A DNA stretch of 64,000 bases from Aristolochia californica (lineage: Eukaryota > Streptophyta > Magnoliopsida > Piperales > Aristolochiaceae), in contig JARWKL010000008.1 of the NCBI GenBank assembly GCA_029961685.1, forward strand, positions 5,520,501-5,584,500, read 5' to 3'. The number at the start of each line of letters is the position of its first letter. The stretch's first letter is position 1. The translations under genes were made by a program, and so were the position numbers. This document shows, in pieces, positions 47,798 through 60,284 of this stretch. The notes below the pieces were generated by a model, which searched no databases, was not told where the DNA came from, and was given only the letters and a program-made list of their open reading frames with translations.

Positions 47798-48352
47798 GAA
47801 ACGACGCAGGGGAGTTTGGTGGCGCGCCGACGACGGTGGTTGCCGTTAGCAGTGAAGGTGGACGGCGACTGGCGAGACGGAACGACGGACAAAGGCTGAC
47901 GCCAACAATGATGGTGGAGACACATGCGATGGCTCAGTTGGGGAAAATCTTGTGCGGCAATGTCTCGGTGAGGCACACAAGACTCTGGAGGTGCGACACG
48001 CGAGCAGCCTCAGGGTTCAACAGTGGGAGAGAGTGAGCGACTGGTTAGCAGGGTCGAGCTGGCAGGGATTTGCAATAGGTAAGAAGGGCGCAAGGTCGTT
48101 GTCGGCAATAGGGGGAACAAAACAGAGGACGAAGAAGGGGTTTCTGGATTGTCCCCAGTGAGACGGAACAGCAACGGGCTGCGGCTTCTGTGAGGATTTT
48201 ACAGGAAACCGGTAGCTATTTAGAGAGAGGAGAAAGTACCGGCGGAGGCCACTACGACGGCTTCCGAGAAAGGATTTCCAGCAAGGATAACATTTTAGGG
48301 TTTCTATTTCCGTGCTGGCACAGAAAACTCGTTCCAGTTTATATATTAAGCG
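47798..48352 (-). promoter_or_regulatory. GC-rich promoter/leader-like block, unit H5
   Basis: Telo-box and ATG (48293) are conserved, but the short frame after it stops after 13 codons (TCG to TAG), so this frame is not under coding constraint. Confidence 0.35.
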
Positions 48353-48606
48353 ATTGAATCATTAGTCTTTGTGTATGTATTTAGTTTTTTACTCATTAAT
48401 GATTTGAACAGTGCGGCAGATTTTCAAGCTGGAAGATTACAACTAAGATTGGAAACTGTTCGCAAGCTCAGTTAATTGTACGTACTACAGGGACGGATCA
48501 GAGAGAGATACTAAGAGTTTCAGCAGAAGCAAGAAAGTGGAGTAATTCAGAAAGAGATATAACTGTTCTTCGTTTATTTAGCGCAACTTAGGTTGGAAGT
48601 TGGGCA

Positions 48607-48915
48607 TCAGCATCGAATAAAACAACTACAAAGAGAGGGATGCTCGAGGCACACAGATCTGATAAGCTTTTCATGATAAACTCTTTCGCAGAAGGCTTGG
48701 CAGTTTGAAGAGCAGTTGGACAGTTCAGGAGCATAGACTTGGCATTCATGAGCTGCAGAGATGCTTTGACCTGCAAATAAGCCAGAAAAAAAAAACGATC
48801 AGCCATCCCGCAACAAGAACTAAAGAAGAAGGGAAAATAGTTGAAAGAACGTACCATGAGAAAGGACGATCAAAAGCGCCAGCAGCATGGAAGCAACACA
48901 GCACTTCTCCTTCAT
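48607..48915 (-). CDS. Defensin-like cysteine-rich secreted peptide, copy E
   Basis: Exon 1 is 48855-48915 and exon 2 is 48607-48770, with an 84 bp GT-AG intron. It is 74 codons with eight cysteines in the family spacing. The signal peptide starts MKEKCC, with Glu at residue 3 where the others have Met, and has Val at 17. The second in-frame ATG found in the other copies is therefore absent, and the first ATG must be the start. TATA box about 52 bp upstream; AATAAA in the 3' flank. T copy 5 starts 218 bp upstream. It looks intact. Confidence 0.76.
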
Positions 48916-49341
48916 CGTACCTGTTTTTGAGGTAAGAGTACATGGAAACCGTGAAAGTCTTTTGTCTAATTTATAGTAGCTGGCTTGTGAGTCTTTGAAA
49001 TTCTCTATACCAAGTAAGTAAGGTTTTAAAGGTATTTTAATTATACTAGGATTCATAAGTGGTAAAGTTTGGGTGTGATTAGGATTTCCTTTATTATAAA
49101 TAGGGTTTTATATACTCAGATTAAATAATTAAGAGACATTTAGGTTTTAACCCAACTTTTTAAACATAATTAGATAAATGAAGAACTTTTTAATTTATTG
49201 AGAAAAAAACCTAATTTTGACCGGTCAATTGCACATTTGTACCGTTAAAAGTGACATGTAGGCTTTGACCGTTTACGTGTCGCCACAGCAGCATGACAAA
49301 TCTGCACTCGTTGAGTCAAACTACGTCATCATCCACATAGT

Positions 49342-50780
49342 ACGTTTTATTATCGATTTAAAATATTTATAAATAGAAACAATTATTCGAAAAAAAATTA
49401 GAGTTTAAAAATCAAATTTACCGATATACTTTTAGTTACCTTATATTAAAAATAATAAATTATTAAAAAAGTGTATTAATTAATCAATAAATCTTACTCT
49501 TACCTCTTGAACATCATTTATTATCGTTTTAAATATTTATTAATGGAAAAAAATATGAAAATTTAATATTAGTGTTTAAAAATAAAATTTAGGGAAACAA
49601 TTTTTGTTAATTTATATTTAAATAATAAATAAGTAAAAGATCTCACTCTTTCCTAATTAAAATATTTATAAATTGAAAAAATACATCAAAAAAATTATTT
49701 TAGAGTTTAAAACTCAAATTTATAGGAACATTTTTTATTAATTTTTTTTAAAAATAATAAATTATTAAAATGTGTATTAATTGTTTGAAAAATCTTACTC
49801 TTACCTATTTAACACCTTTTATTATCGATTTAAATATTTATTAATTGAAATAAAATATAAAAATTTTATATTAGAGTTTAAAAATAAAAATTAAAGGTAC
49901 ACGTTTTATTACTTAATATTTAAAATAATAAAAAATAAAATAATTATACTAATTAATTAAAAATTTCTTACTCTTGGCTATGTAATACCTTTTATTATCG
50001 ATTTAAAATATTTATAATTTAAAATATTATTAAAAAATAAATTCGAGTTTAAAATTAATTTTATATGTACGGTATTTATTACCTTATTTTTAAAATAATA
50101 AATTATTGAAATTAAAACTTACTCTTACCTATTTAACATATTTTATTATAGATTTAAAATATTTAATAACTGAAAAAAGATATGAAGTTTTTTAGAGTTT
50201 AAAAAAAATATCAGTACACTTTTTATTACCTAATATTTAAATTATTAAAAAGTATATAAATTAATTATAAAATCTTACACTTACCTATTTAACACTTTTT
50301 AATTTAAATTAAAATTTTTATTAATTAAAAAAATTTTAGAATTAAAAAATAAATTTATCAGTACATCTTTTATTACTTTATATTTAAAATATTAAAATTA
50401 AAATAAATATAGTAATTAATTGAAAAATCTTACCCTTACCTATTTAGCATATTTATTAATGATTGAAAATATTTATTAATTGAAAAAATTTTCAAACAAT
50501 TTCTTTGGAGTTTACAAATTAAATTTATCGGTACACATTTAATACCTTTTATTATCTATTCAAAAATATTTATTACTTGAAACAAAAATTAATTTTATTT
50601 TTGAGTTTAAAAATGAAATTTATGGATACACAATTTACTACCTTATATTTACAATAATAAATTATACAATGCGTATATGAATTAATTAGAAAATCTTACT
50701 CTTACCTATTTAACAAATTTAATTATCGATTTAAAATATTTATTTATTAAAAAATACTTGAAATTTCTTTTGTAGAGTTT
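49342..50780. repeat. AT-rich satellite array S6 (~8-9 monomers)
   Basis: Same monomer type, with more diverged and shortened monomers than S2 or S5 (for example near 50110 and 50525). Confidence 0.85.
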
Positions 50781-51190
50781 AGAAAAAAAAATTTAGAATT
50801 GAGTACTGTACTTAGAGCTCTATTGGATAATTAGATAATCCATAACTAAACGATATCATGCGGTGTTGATGTCAAAGCAGAAGCACCAGAGGCCAGGCCA
50901 GTAGATAACATCAACTATAATCAATTACCAACAACATTCTCATAAATAGTGTTTGGACAACAAAAGTTTATATTGAAGCATTAAACTAGAATATATCTGT
51001 TGTTTCGATCAATTGTAATAGTTTACAAGCCTAGAGCTGAACTGACTTCACTATAAGGCAACAAGACATCCTCTCCCAAAACATATTGTCACCAACGACA
51101 AGAAAGTGAGGCTCCGGCTAAAATCCCCTCTACATCTCACAGTGAGTGTTGCACAAGGAGAAAATCCAACTTGCCTTCCCAGAAGAACTT

Positions 51191-51256
51191 CTACTTTGAT
51201 CTCTGCCTCATCTTTCAATGTTTCCTCTTGTGTCTCCTCATACGCTTCTTCTTCCA
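51191..51256 (-). pseudogene. RPL41: eL41 pseudogene copy 5
   Basis: Shared internal TGA. Leu in MRRLKRK is His, and the intron acceptor is destroyed (ATTGG instead of TGTAG before the Trp codon). Confidence 0.86.
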
Positions 51257-52303
51257 CCAATAAATGCAACAAAGAACTCATCAGAAAAATATAGTTGACC
51301 AGAGACATAGTCACGAGATGATACAAGTAGTAATTACATGTACCCAAAGATGTAAAAAATAGTAAATATACAAATTTATCATTCAATTTAGGTCAGAAAT
51401 GTACAACTGACGTTATATTATTTACGAAATCTACATATATTAGTAACAGTCTATTTATGCCAAAAAAAAAAACCAAAGTCCTAATTTTTATGACTAGTCC
51501 TACCAATGCAAAAACACACCTAAGTCCAAATTCACCGAACACCCCTAGTAGAGCCCTATATGACTTCGCAGTCACTACGAACCATACCTCGTCAGTGATG
51601 GAGGTCAGGTTTCGTTGGTTAATGGACGCTTGTGCAGGCGACTCAACCTAGTTTGAACTGGACTCAACCCACCCTCCATTAACCAATCTACTCTTAATTA
51701 GACTCTCTACCCATTCCTAGGGACACATGGACACACAATAAAACATAGACAAAAAAATATCATGTGTTGATTATTTATTACACCTGAATCTCCTCACCAT
51801 ATGACAAAATCATTCTATAGCACTTCAAAATTATTTCACAACATTCTACAACATTAAAAAAGTAAAAGAAGTTGCTAAGAGGAAGTCTTGGTTGAGAGGA
51901 AGAGAGGGTGGTTGAGAGGGGGGTGTCGAGGGAGAGACAGAGCGACGACAGTTGAGGAGCTATGGCGGAGCGGTGGCAGCAAAGGAACAATGGGGAGCGA
52001 CGACAACTGGAACAATGAGAGGGCGAGAGGAGAGGAGAGGAGAGAGATCGAGCAGCAAGAGAGAAAGAATGAAAAAAATAAGAAGGTCATGATGACATGG
52101 TATGATGATATGTTAAAGTATTTAATGATGCGGCATCCTACATAGTTGATGACGTGTCTATGAGATGATGTGTTGTTCAACTCACTAAGTGTTGATGTGT
52201 CATAATGCTGCAGTGACACGTAATCGATCAAAGCCTACGTGTCACTTTTCACTATACACATATGCACTTGACTGGTCAAAGTTGAAAAAAACCTAAAAGT
52301 CTC

Positions 52304-54122
52304 ATGAATCAATTCAGTGAAGCATTTCTTTTTTTAAAAAGTCAATATAGTGGCCGAGTAGGTTCAGTGAGTTTACTTAGTCAACCCAAGAAGATAATGC
52401 AATCCTTTTTTTTTATCAATTATCTCTAACAGTTTTGGTTTGTATCTATTTGTTATTTTTATTTATATATTTTTTTTTTATAGTCACACTTAATTATTAT
52501 ATTAATTTATAATAACTATAATCATTAATTAATATAATATAATATAGTATTTCATTAATTAGTATATTAATATATTTTAATACTACACATTAAATCACTT
52601 ATAAGTTTAGTAACAATGTTTATTTTGGTTAATTATATGTTTAGGTATATTTTCTATTTAAGTATGTTATAAAAAGTTACTCATTCTCTTGTTTATATCA
52701 TAATTTTCATTTTGGGGCACTAACACTGGAATCTGTTTTCCAGTGCGCTTGAACTCATCTACTCTAACTCCCAAGGATGAGTTGAAATTGAATCAATTCA
52801 TTGCCTAGAATTTGAAGTCTAACTTCAACTTCATTCTGCACTAACCCCCGTGAGTGAATGCACTAGGATGACACTTAGACGATCTATTATAGATAAGATG
52901 ATTTTCCCTGCCTGCACCTAGATAGAAACTAACATGGGTTATGAGCTACTAGCTTCTAATGTCTTGTCCATCAAATAATTAACTATTAGTAAAAACATAA
53001 AAAAACAGACTATAATTGTTTCTCTATTAAAATGAATCTCATTAATGAGTAGATAATAAGAGAGTGAAAGAAGTCTTTCCAAAGTTTCCCACCTGATGGA
53101 CTATTATCATGCTTTAGGCTGTATTTGGTTTGAGAAAGTGAGGAAAAAATGAAGGATAAAAAATAAAGAAGAAGAAACAAACAAGAAAAGAAGAAAAAGA
53201 AAGAAATCAAAGACAATAAATGTAATGCGTTACAGAAATAGTTAGGTTTTGAGACACTGGAATAATGTTAGGTGCAATTCAAGAAATGATTTTTATGATG
53301 GGCATGAGTTGTAGCATGATCTTAATGTGCAACATTCATCTCTAAAAGTTGTTTAACAAATAGTGGTTACACTAGGGGCGTTCTTTTGATTTCACAACGA
53401 GTCTTTTATTATGAAGTGAAGGACCCAGAGGCCATCTGCCTCAAGCAGAATCATTTACCTCATCTTACCCATCACTGGTCGTTCTTTAATCTACCCGACC
53501 ATCAATCCATCATTAATCATCCAAAAACACTAGAGTCACTTAAGAAGCCTAATCTACATAGTGCATGTTAAATCTCACCTCTCATGGATTCAATCAACAC
53601 AGAACCATCTAACCACAATCCTGTTGACCACAGCAAAGAAATATCAATGATATCTTGAGTATAGTGATCATAATTACTGATCTAAACTGTTATATTTCAA
53701 CACACCCACATATCTGACATATATATCAAAACCAAATCTCAGTATAAAACCAAACATAAAAGTATTAGTTAGCTGAATATTTCTCAGGCATATCTGCTTG
53801 CTACCAATCACGACTCTGAACTGTAATATCATTTGTCCATAATCCAGTAAGTTGACAACATAAGAGGCAAATAAAGTATTGAAAACCTTGGGAAGTGTAA
53901 ACAAAAATTAAGAAAAACTAACTTTTATGTGAAAACAAACCACATAATAACATATTCCTGACATGTGGTCGAGAAATTGATCAAACCATAACACATAAAT
54001 CAAATATGAAAACAATCTATGGCATATTCCTTTGTGGTTTACACGTACACTAAGCTAAAAATCATAAATCAAAACTTGATTTTTTTTTCTTTTAATTTCC
54101 CCCTGAACTTAGGTTGCTCTCT
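52304..54122. other. Unit H6: Harbinger remnant and shortened intron-like segment
   Basis: The Harbinger remnant ends near 52850. A deletion at about 53217 removes roughly 450 bp including the 67-codon plus-strand frame. No gene is supported. Confidence 0.5.
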
Positions 54123-54677
54123 GATACGACACGGGGGAGTTTGGTGGCGCGCCGACGACGGTGGTTGCCGTTAGCAGTGAAAGTGGACGGGGACTGGCGA
54201 GACGGAACGACGGACAAAGGCTGATGTCAACAATGATGGTGGAGACATATGCGATGGCTCAGTTGGGGAAAATCTTGTGCGGCAATGTCTCGGTGAGGCA
54301 CACAAGATTGTGGAGGTGCGACACGCGAGCAGCCTCAGGGTTCAACAGTGGGAGAGAGTGAGCGACTGGTTAGCAGGGTCGAGCTGGCAGGGATTTGCAA
54401 TAGGTAAGAAGGGCGCAAGGTCGTTGTCGGCAATAGGGGGAACAAAACAGAGGACGAAGAAGGCGTTTCTGGATTGTCCCCAGTGAGACGGAACAGCGAC
54501 GGGCTGCGGCTTCTGCGAGGATTTTACAGGAAACCGGTAGCTATTTAGAGAGAGGAGAAAGTACCGGCGGAGGCAACGACGACGGCTTCCGAGAAAGGAT
54601 TTCCAGCAAGGATAACATTTTAGGGTTTCTATTTCCGTGCTGGCACAGAAAACTCGTTCCAGATTATATATTAAGCG
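54123..54677 (-). promoter_or_regulatory. GC-rich promoter/leader-like block, unit H6
   Basis: TATA-like motif, telo-box and ATG (54618) as in H4, to which it is nearly identical, sharing for example the small differences gaaagtggacggggactgg and ggctgatgtcaac. Confidence 0.35.
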
Positions 54678-54931
54678 ATTGAAGCATTAGTCTTTGTTTA
54701 TGTATTTAGTTTTTGACTCATTAATGATTTGAACAGTGCGGCAGATTTTCAAGCTCGAAGATTACAACTAAGAATTGAAACTGTTCGCAAGCTCAGTTAA
54801 TTGTACGTACTACAGGGACGGATCAGAGAGAGATACTAAGAGTTTCAGCAGAAGCAAGAAAGTGGAGTAATTCAGAAAGAAATATAACTGTTCTTCGTTT
54901 ATTTAGCGCAACTTAGGTTGGAAGTTGGGCA

Positions 54932-55239
54932 TCAGCATCGAATAAAACAACTACAAAGAGAGGGATGCTCGAGGCACACAGATCTGATAAGCTTTTCATG
55001 ATAAACTCTTTCGCAGAAGGCTTGGCAGTTTGAAGAGCAGTTGGACAGTTCAGGAGCATAGACTTGGCATTCATGAGCTGCAGAGATGCTTTGACCTGCA
55101 AATAAGCCAGAAAAAAAAACGATCAGCCATCCCGCAACAAGAATTAAAGAAGAGGAGAAAATAGTTGAAAGAACGTACCATGAGAAAGGAGGATCAAAAG
55201 CGCCAGCAGCATGGAAGCAACACTATACTTCATCTTCAT
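54932..55239 (-). CDS. Defensin-like cysteine-rich secreted peptide, copy F
   Basis: Exon 1 is 55179-55239 and exon 2 is 54932-55095, with an 83 bp intron. It is 74 codons. The mature part is identical in cysteine placement and almost identical in sequence to copy E. The signal peptide has Ser at residue 6 instead of Cys. The donor is the common G|GTACGT form. TATA box and AATAAA are conserved, and T copy 6 starts 218 bp upstream. It looks intact. Confidence 0.76.
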
Positions 55240-55831
55240 CGCAGCTGTTTTTGAGGTAAGAGTACATGGAAACCGTGAAAGTCTTTTGTCTAATTTATAG
55301 TCGCTGGCTTGTGAGTCTTTGAAATTCTCTATACCAAGTAAGTAAGGTTTTAAAGGTATTTTAATTATACTAGGATTCATAAGTGGTAGAGTTTGGGTGT
55401 GATTAGGATTTCCTTTATTATAAATAGGGTTTTATATACTGAGATTAAATAATTAAGGGACATTTAGGTTTTTACCCAAATTTTTAAATTTATTGAGAAA
55501 AAAACAAAATTTTGACCGGTCAATTGCACATGTGTACTGTTAAAAGTAACATGTAGGCTTTGACCGATTACGTGTCGCTACAACATCATGACAAATCAGC
55601 ACTCAGTGAGTCAAACTATGTCATCATCCACGTAGTTTTAACCCAACTTTTTAAACATAATTAAATAAATGGAGAAATTTTAAATTTATTGAGAAAAGAA
55701 CCTAATTTTGATCGGTCAATTGCACATTTGTACCGTTAAAAGTGACATGTAGGTTTTGACCGATTACGTGTCGCCAAAGCATCATGACAAATCAGCACTC
55801 AGTGAGTCAAACTACGTCATCATCCACGTAA

Positions 55832-57150
55832 TACCTTTTATTTTCGATTTAAAATATTTATAAATTGAAACAATTATTCAAAAAATTAATAAAAAAATCT
55901 TTCTCTTACCTATTTAACATCATTTATTATCGTTTAAATATTTATTAAATGAATAAAATATAAAAATTTAATATTAGTGTTTAAGAAGAATAATTATCGA
56001 AATACTTTTTATTACTTTATATTTAAATAACAAATAAGTAAAAAATCTCACTCTTACCTAATTAAAACCATTTATAATCGATTTAAATATTTATAAATTT
56101 AAAAAAATAATCAAAAAAATTATTTTAGAGTTTAAAACTCAAATTTATAGGTACACGTTTTTTTTCATTTTTTTAAACAATAATAAATTATATTAGTTTT
56201 TTTTATCTCACTCTTACCTATTTAACACCTTTTATTATCGACTTAAATATTTATTAATTGAAAGAAAATATAAATTTTTTTATTAGATTTTAAAAATAAA
56301 ATTACACAACACTTTTTATTTCTTAATATTAAAAATAATAAAAAATATATTACCTTATTTTTAAAATAATAAATTATTGAAAAATTGTAATAATTAATTA
56401 AAAATATTACTCTTACCTATTTAACATCTTTTATTATCGATTTAAAATATTTAATAACTGAAAAAAATATAAAGTGTTTTTTAGAGTTTAAAAATAAAAT
56501 ATATCAGTACACTTTTTATTACCTTATTTATAAATTATTAAAAATTATATTAATTAATTAAAAAATATTACACTTACCTATTTAACACTTTTAATTTTTT
56601 ATTAAAAATATTTATTTATTAAAAATATTTTTTAGAGTTTAAAAATAAATTTATCAGTACATCTTTTATTACTATATCTTTATAATATTAAAATTAAAAT
56701 AATTATACTAATTAATTGAAAAACCTTACTCTCACCAATTTTGGATATTTATTAACGATTTAAAATATTTATTAATTGAAAACATATTCAAAAAATTAGT
56801 TTAGATTTTAAAAATAAAATTTATCGGTACACATTTTGTTTCCTTATATATAAATTAATAGAATAAAAAAATATTATATTAATTAATTATAAAATCTTAC
56901 TATTACATATTTAATACCTTTTATTATCTATTTAAAAATATTTATTAATTGAAAAATATTTAAATTTTATTTTCGAGTTTAAAATCAAATTTATCGATAC
57001 ACAATTTACTACCTTATATTTACAATAATAAAATATAAAATTTTTATATTAATTAATTAAAAAATCTGACCCTTACCTATTTAACGCCTTTTATTATCAA
57101 TTTAAAATATTAATTTATTGAAAAATACTTGAAATTTCTTTTGTAGAGTT
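55832..57150. repeat. AT-rich satellite array S7 (~8 monomers)
   Basis: Nearly identical to S3, including the shortened monomer (near 56340). Confidence 0.86.
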
Positions 57151-57562
57151 TAGAAAAAAAAAATTTAGAGTTGAGTACTGTACTTAGAGCTCTATTAGAT
57201 AATAACATAATCCATAACTAAACGATATCATGCGGTGGTGATGTCAAAACAGGAGCACGAGAGGCCAGACAAGTAGATAACATCAACTATAATCAATTAC
57301 CAACAACATTCTCATAAATAGTGTTTGGACAACAAAAGTTTATATTGAAGCATGAAACTTGAATATATCTGTAGTTTCGATCAATTGTAATAGTTTACAA
57401 GCCTAGAGCTGAACTGACTTCATTATAAGGCAACAAGACATCCTCTCCCAAAACATATTGTCACCAATGACAAGAAAGTGAAGCTTTGGCTAAAATCCCC
57501 TCTACATCTCACAGTGAGTGCTGCACAAGGAGAAAATCCAACTTGCCTTCCCAAAAGAACTT

Positions 57563-57628
57563 CTACTTTGATCTCTGCCTCATCTTTCAATGTTTCCTCT
57601 TGAGTCTCCTCACACGCTTCTTCTTCCA
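57563..57628 (-). pseudogene. RPL41: eL41 pseudogene copy 6
   Basis: Shares with copy 3 the Val for Met change as well as the internal TGA, as expected if the two T elements are recent duplicates. Confidence 0.88.
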
Positions 57629-57878
57629 CTACAAAATGCAACAAAGAACTCATAAAAAAAAAAGGTATAGTTGTCCAGAGACTTAGTCACAAGATGATAC
57701 AACTAGTAATTACATGTACCCAACGATGTAAAAAATAGTAAATATAAAAATTTATCATTCAATTTAGGTGAGAAATGTAAAACTGACGCTATATTATTTA
57801 CAAAATCTACATACATTAGTAACAGTCTATTTATGCCAAAAAAAACTACCAAAGTCCTAATTTTTATGACTAGTCCTA

Positions 57879-58640
57879 ACAATGCAAAAACACACCTAAG
57901 TCCAAATTCACCGAACACCCCTAATAGAGCCCTATATGACTTCGCAGTCACTACGAACCATACCTCATCAGTGATGGAGGTCGGGTTTCGTTGGCTAATG
58001 GACGCTTGTGCAGGCGACTCAACCTAGTTTGAACTGGACTCAACCCACCCTCCATTACCCAATCTACTCTTAATTAGACTCTCTACCCGTTCCTAGGGAC
58101 GCATGGACACACAATAAAACATAGACAAAAAAATACCATGTGTTAGTTATTTATAACACCCGAATCTCCTCACCATATGACAAAATCATTCTATAGCACT
58201 TCAAAATTATTCCACAACATTCTACAACATTAAAAAATAAACAACCTAATTCCATAGCAGATGACTAGTGCAAACAATGCCAAAAAAAAAAAAAATACCT
58301 AAGTTCAAATTCACCGAATACTCCAAGTAGAGCCCCATATGACTTCGCAATCACTACGAACCGTACCTCATCAGTGATGGTGGACGGATTTCGTTGGCTA
58401 AAGGACCCCCCGTGCAGGTGATTCGGTCTTATTTGAACTAGACTACCCAACCTACTCTTAATTAGACTCAACCCACCCCCCATTACCCAACCTACTCTTA
58501 ATTAGACTTTGTACACGTCCTAGAAACAAGGGCAAACACAAGAAAACCTAAACAAAAGAAAAAAACCCATGTGGTAGATATTTATAACACCCGAATCTCT
58601 TCACCACATGGCAAAATCATTCCATGGTACTTCAAATTTA
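57879..58640. repeat. ~396 bp repeat dimer in T copy 6
   Basis: Two direct monomers, nearly identical to the dimer at 35607-36390. Confidence 0.75.
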
Positions 58641-59099
58641 TTTAAAAACAACTAACAATTGAAAATCTTACAAATTTTATCACAATATTGTAAACTACAA
58701 CTTTATAAATTAGAAAATAAAATTAAATGGAAAAATCATAAATCGAACTAGCAACTTTAGAAAATACAACATTCAACGGCAAAAGAATCCATAAACTAAA
58801 TTAAAAAAATATAATAAATATAGAGTTCAGTTCAATGAAGTTACAATTAAACTTAACAATGTCTTTAATTCATCTGTAATTGACAGAAATTTCATTAACA
58901 GAAAATCAAAAATTAATCAGTAAATCACACAAAAAATAATATAGTAATTAAAATAAATATGATAATTAAACACAATAATTAGATTCAATTAACAAAAACC
59001 CTGAAAAATCACCTTGCGAATTGGCTTATGAAATTCCAATTCGGGTTTGGAGGGTGAGTAGGGCTTCGGTTTTGAGAGGAGAGGTGGCGAGAGGGTGAA

Positions 59100-59805
59100 A
59101 TTTTTGAGTTTTAAACTCAAATTTATAGGAACACTTTTTATTTATTTTTTAAATTATTCTTATATTAAATAATAAATATCACTCTTACCTAATTAAAACC
59201 ATTTATTATCGATTTAAAATATTTACAAATTGAAAAAATTCATCAAAAAAATTATTTTTGAATTTTAAACTCAAATTTATAGGAACACTTTTTATTTCTT
59301 TTTTAAAAAATAATAAATTATTAAAATGTATATTAATTGATTGAAAAATCTTACTCTTAGCTATTTAACACCTTTTATTATCGATTTAAATATTTATTAA
59401 TTGAAATAAAATATAAAAATTTATATTAGAGTTTAAAAATAAAAATTACAGGTACACTTTTTATTACTTAATATTTAAAATAATAAAAAATAAAATAAGT
59501 ATACTAATTAATTAAAAATTTCTTACTCTTTGCTATTTAAAACATTTTATTAAATATTTAAAATATTATTAAAAAAATAAATTCACGTTTAAATATTATA
59601 ATTATCGGTACAATATTTACTAACTTATTTTTAAAATAATATTATTGAAAATTTGTAATTATTAAAAATAAAATTTATCGTTACACTTTTTGTTTCCTTA
59701 AATTTAAATTAATAGAATACAAAAATATTATATTTAATAATTATAAAATCTTACTATTACATATTTAATACCTTTTATTATCTATTTAAAAATATTTATT
59801 AATTG
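59100..59805. repeat. AT-rich satellite array S8 (~4 monomers)
   Basis: Matches the first part of S4, then switches to a monomer type ending attaattga that fuses to the DEFL G intron. Confidence 0.85.
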
Positions 59806-59831
59806 AAGAGAAAATAGTTGAAAGAACGTAC

Positions 59832-59892
59832 CATGAGAAAGGAGGATCAAAAGCGCCAGCAGCATGGAAGCAACACAACACTTCATCTTCAT
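59832..59892 (-). pseudogene. Defensin-like gene copy G, exon 1 only
   Basis: Signal-peptide exon (MKMKCC start, 61 bp, G|GTACGT donor) with its TATA region intact. The intron is cut after about 25 bp and continues as satellite DNA, so exon 2 with all eight mature cysteines is missing. Confidence 0.85.
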
Positions 59893-60284
59893 CGTAGCTG
59901 TTTTTGAGGTAAGAGTACATGGAAACCGTGAAAGTCTTTTGTCTAATTTATAGTCGCTGGCTTGTGAGTCTTTGAAATTCTCTATACCAAGTAAGGTTTT
60001 AAAGGTATTTTAATTATACTAGGATTCATAAGTGGTAGAGTTTGGGTGTGATTAGGATTTCCTTTATAATTATAAATAGGGTTTTATATACTGAGATTAA
60101 ATAATTAAGGGACATTTAGGTTTTTACCCAAATTTTTAAATTTATTGAGAAAAAAAACAAATTTTGACCGGTCAATTGCACATGTGTACTGTTAAAAGTA
60201 ACATGTAGGCTTTGACCGATTACGTGTCGCTACAACATCATGACAAATCAGCACTCAGTGAGTCAAACTACGTCATCATCCACG

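Larger units (their letters stand above)
49133..52303 (-). mobile_element. T element copy 5, best-preserved left inverted repeat
   Basis: A 3.2 kb copy. Its left inverted repeat (49133-49345) starts gagacatttaggttttaac and matches, inverted, the right repeats of copies 2 and 4 almost to the last base (their complement starts GAGAC). The second monomer of the ~396 bp dimer and part of the leader are deleted at 51858, and the right inverted repeat is shortened near 52285. Confidence 0.68.
55457..59806 (-). mobile_element. T element copy 6, rearranged right end
   Basis: Left inverted repeat in two tandem versions, as in copy 3. The leader breaks at gagggtgaaa (59098) into a satellite array, exactly as at 36838. 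That second array then joins the intron of DEFL G at about 59806. Confidence 0.7.
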
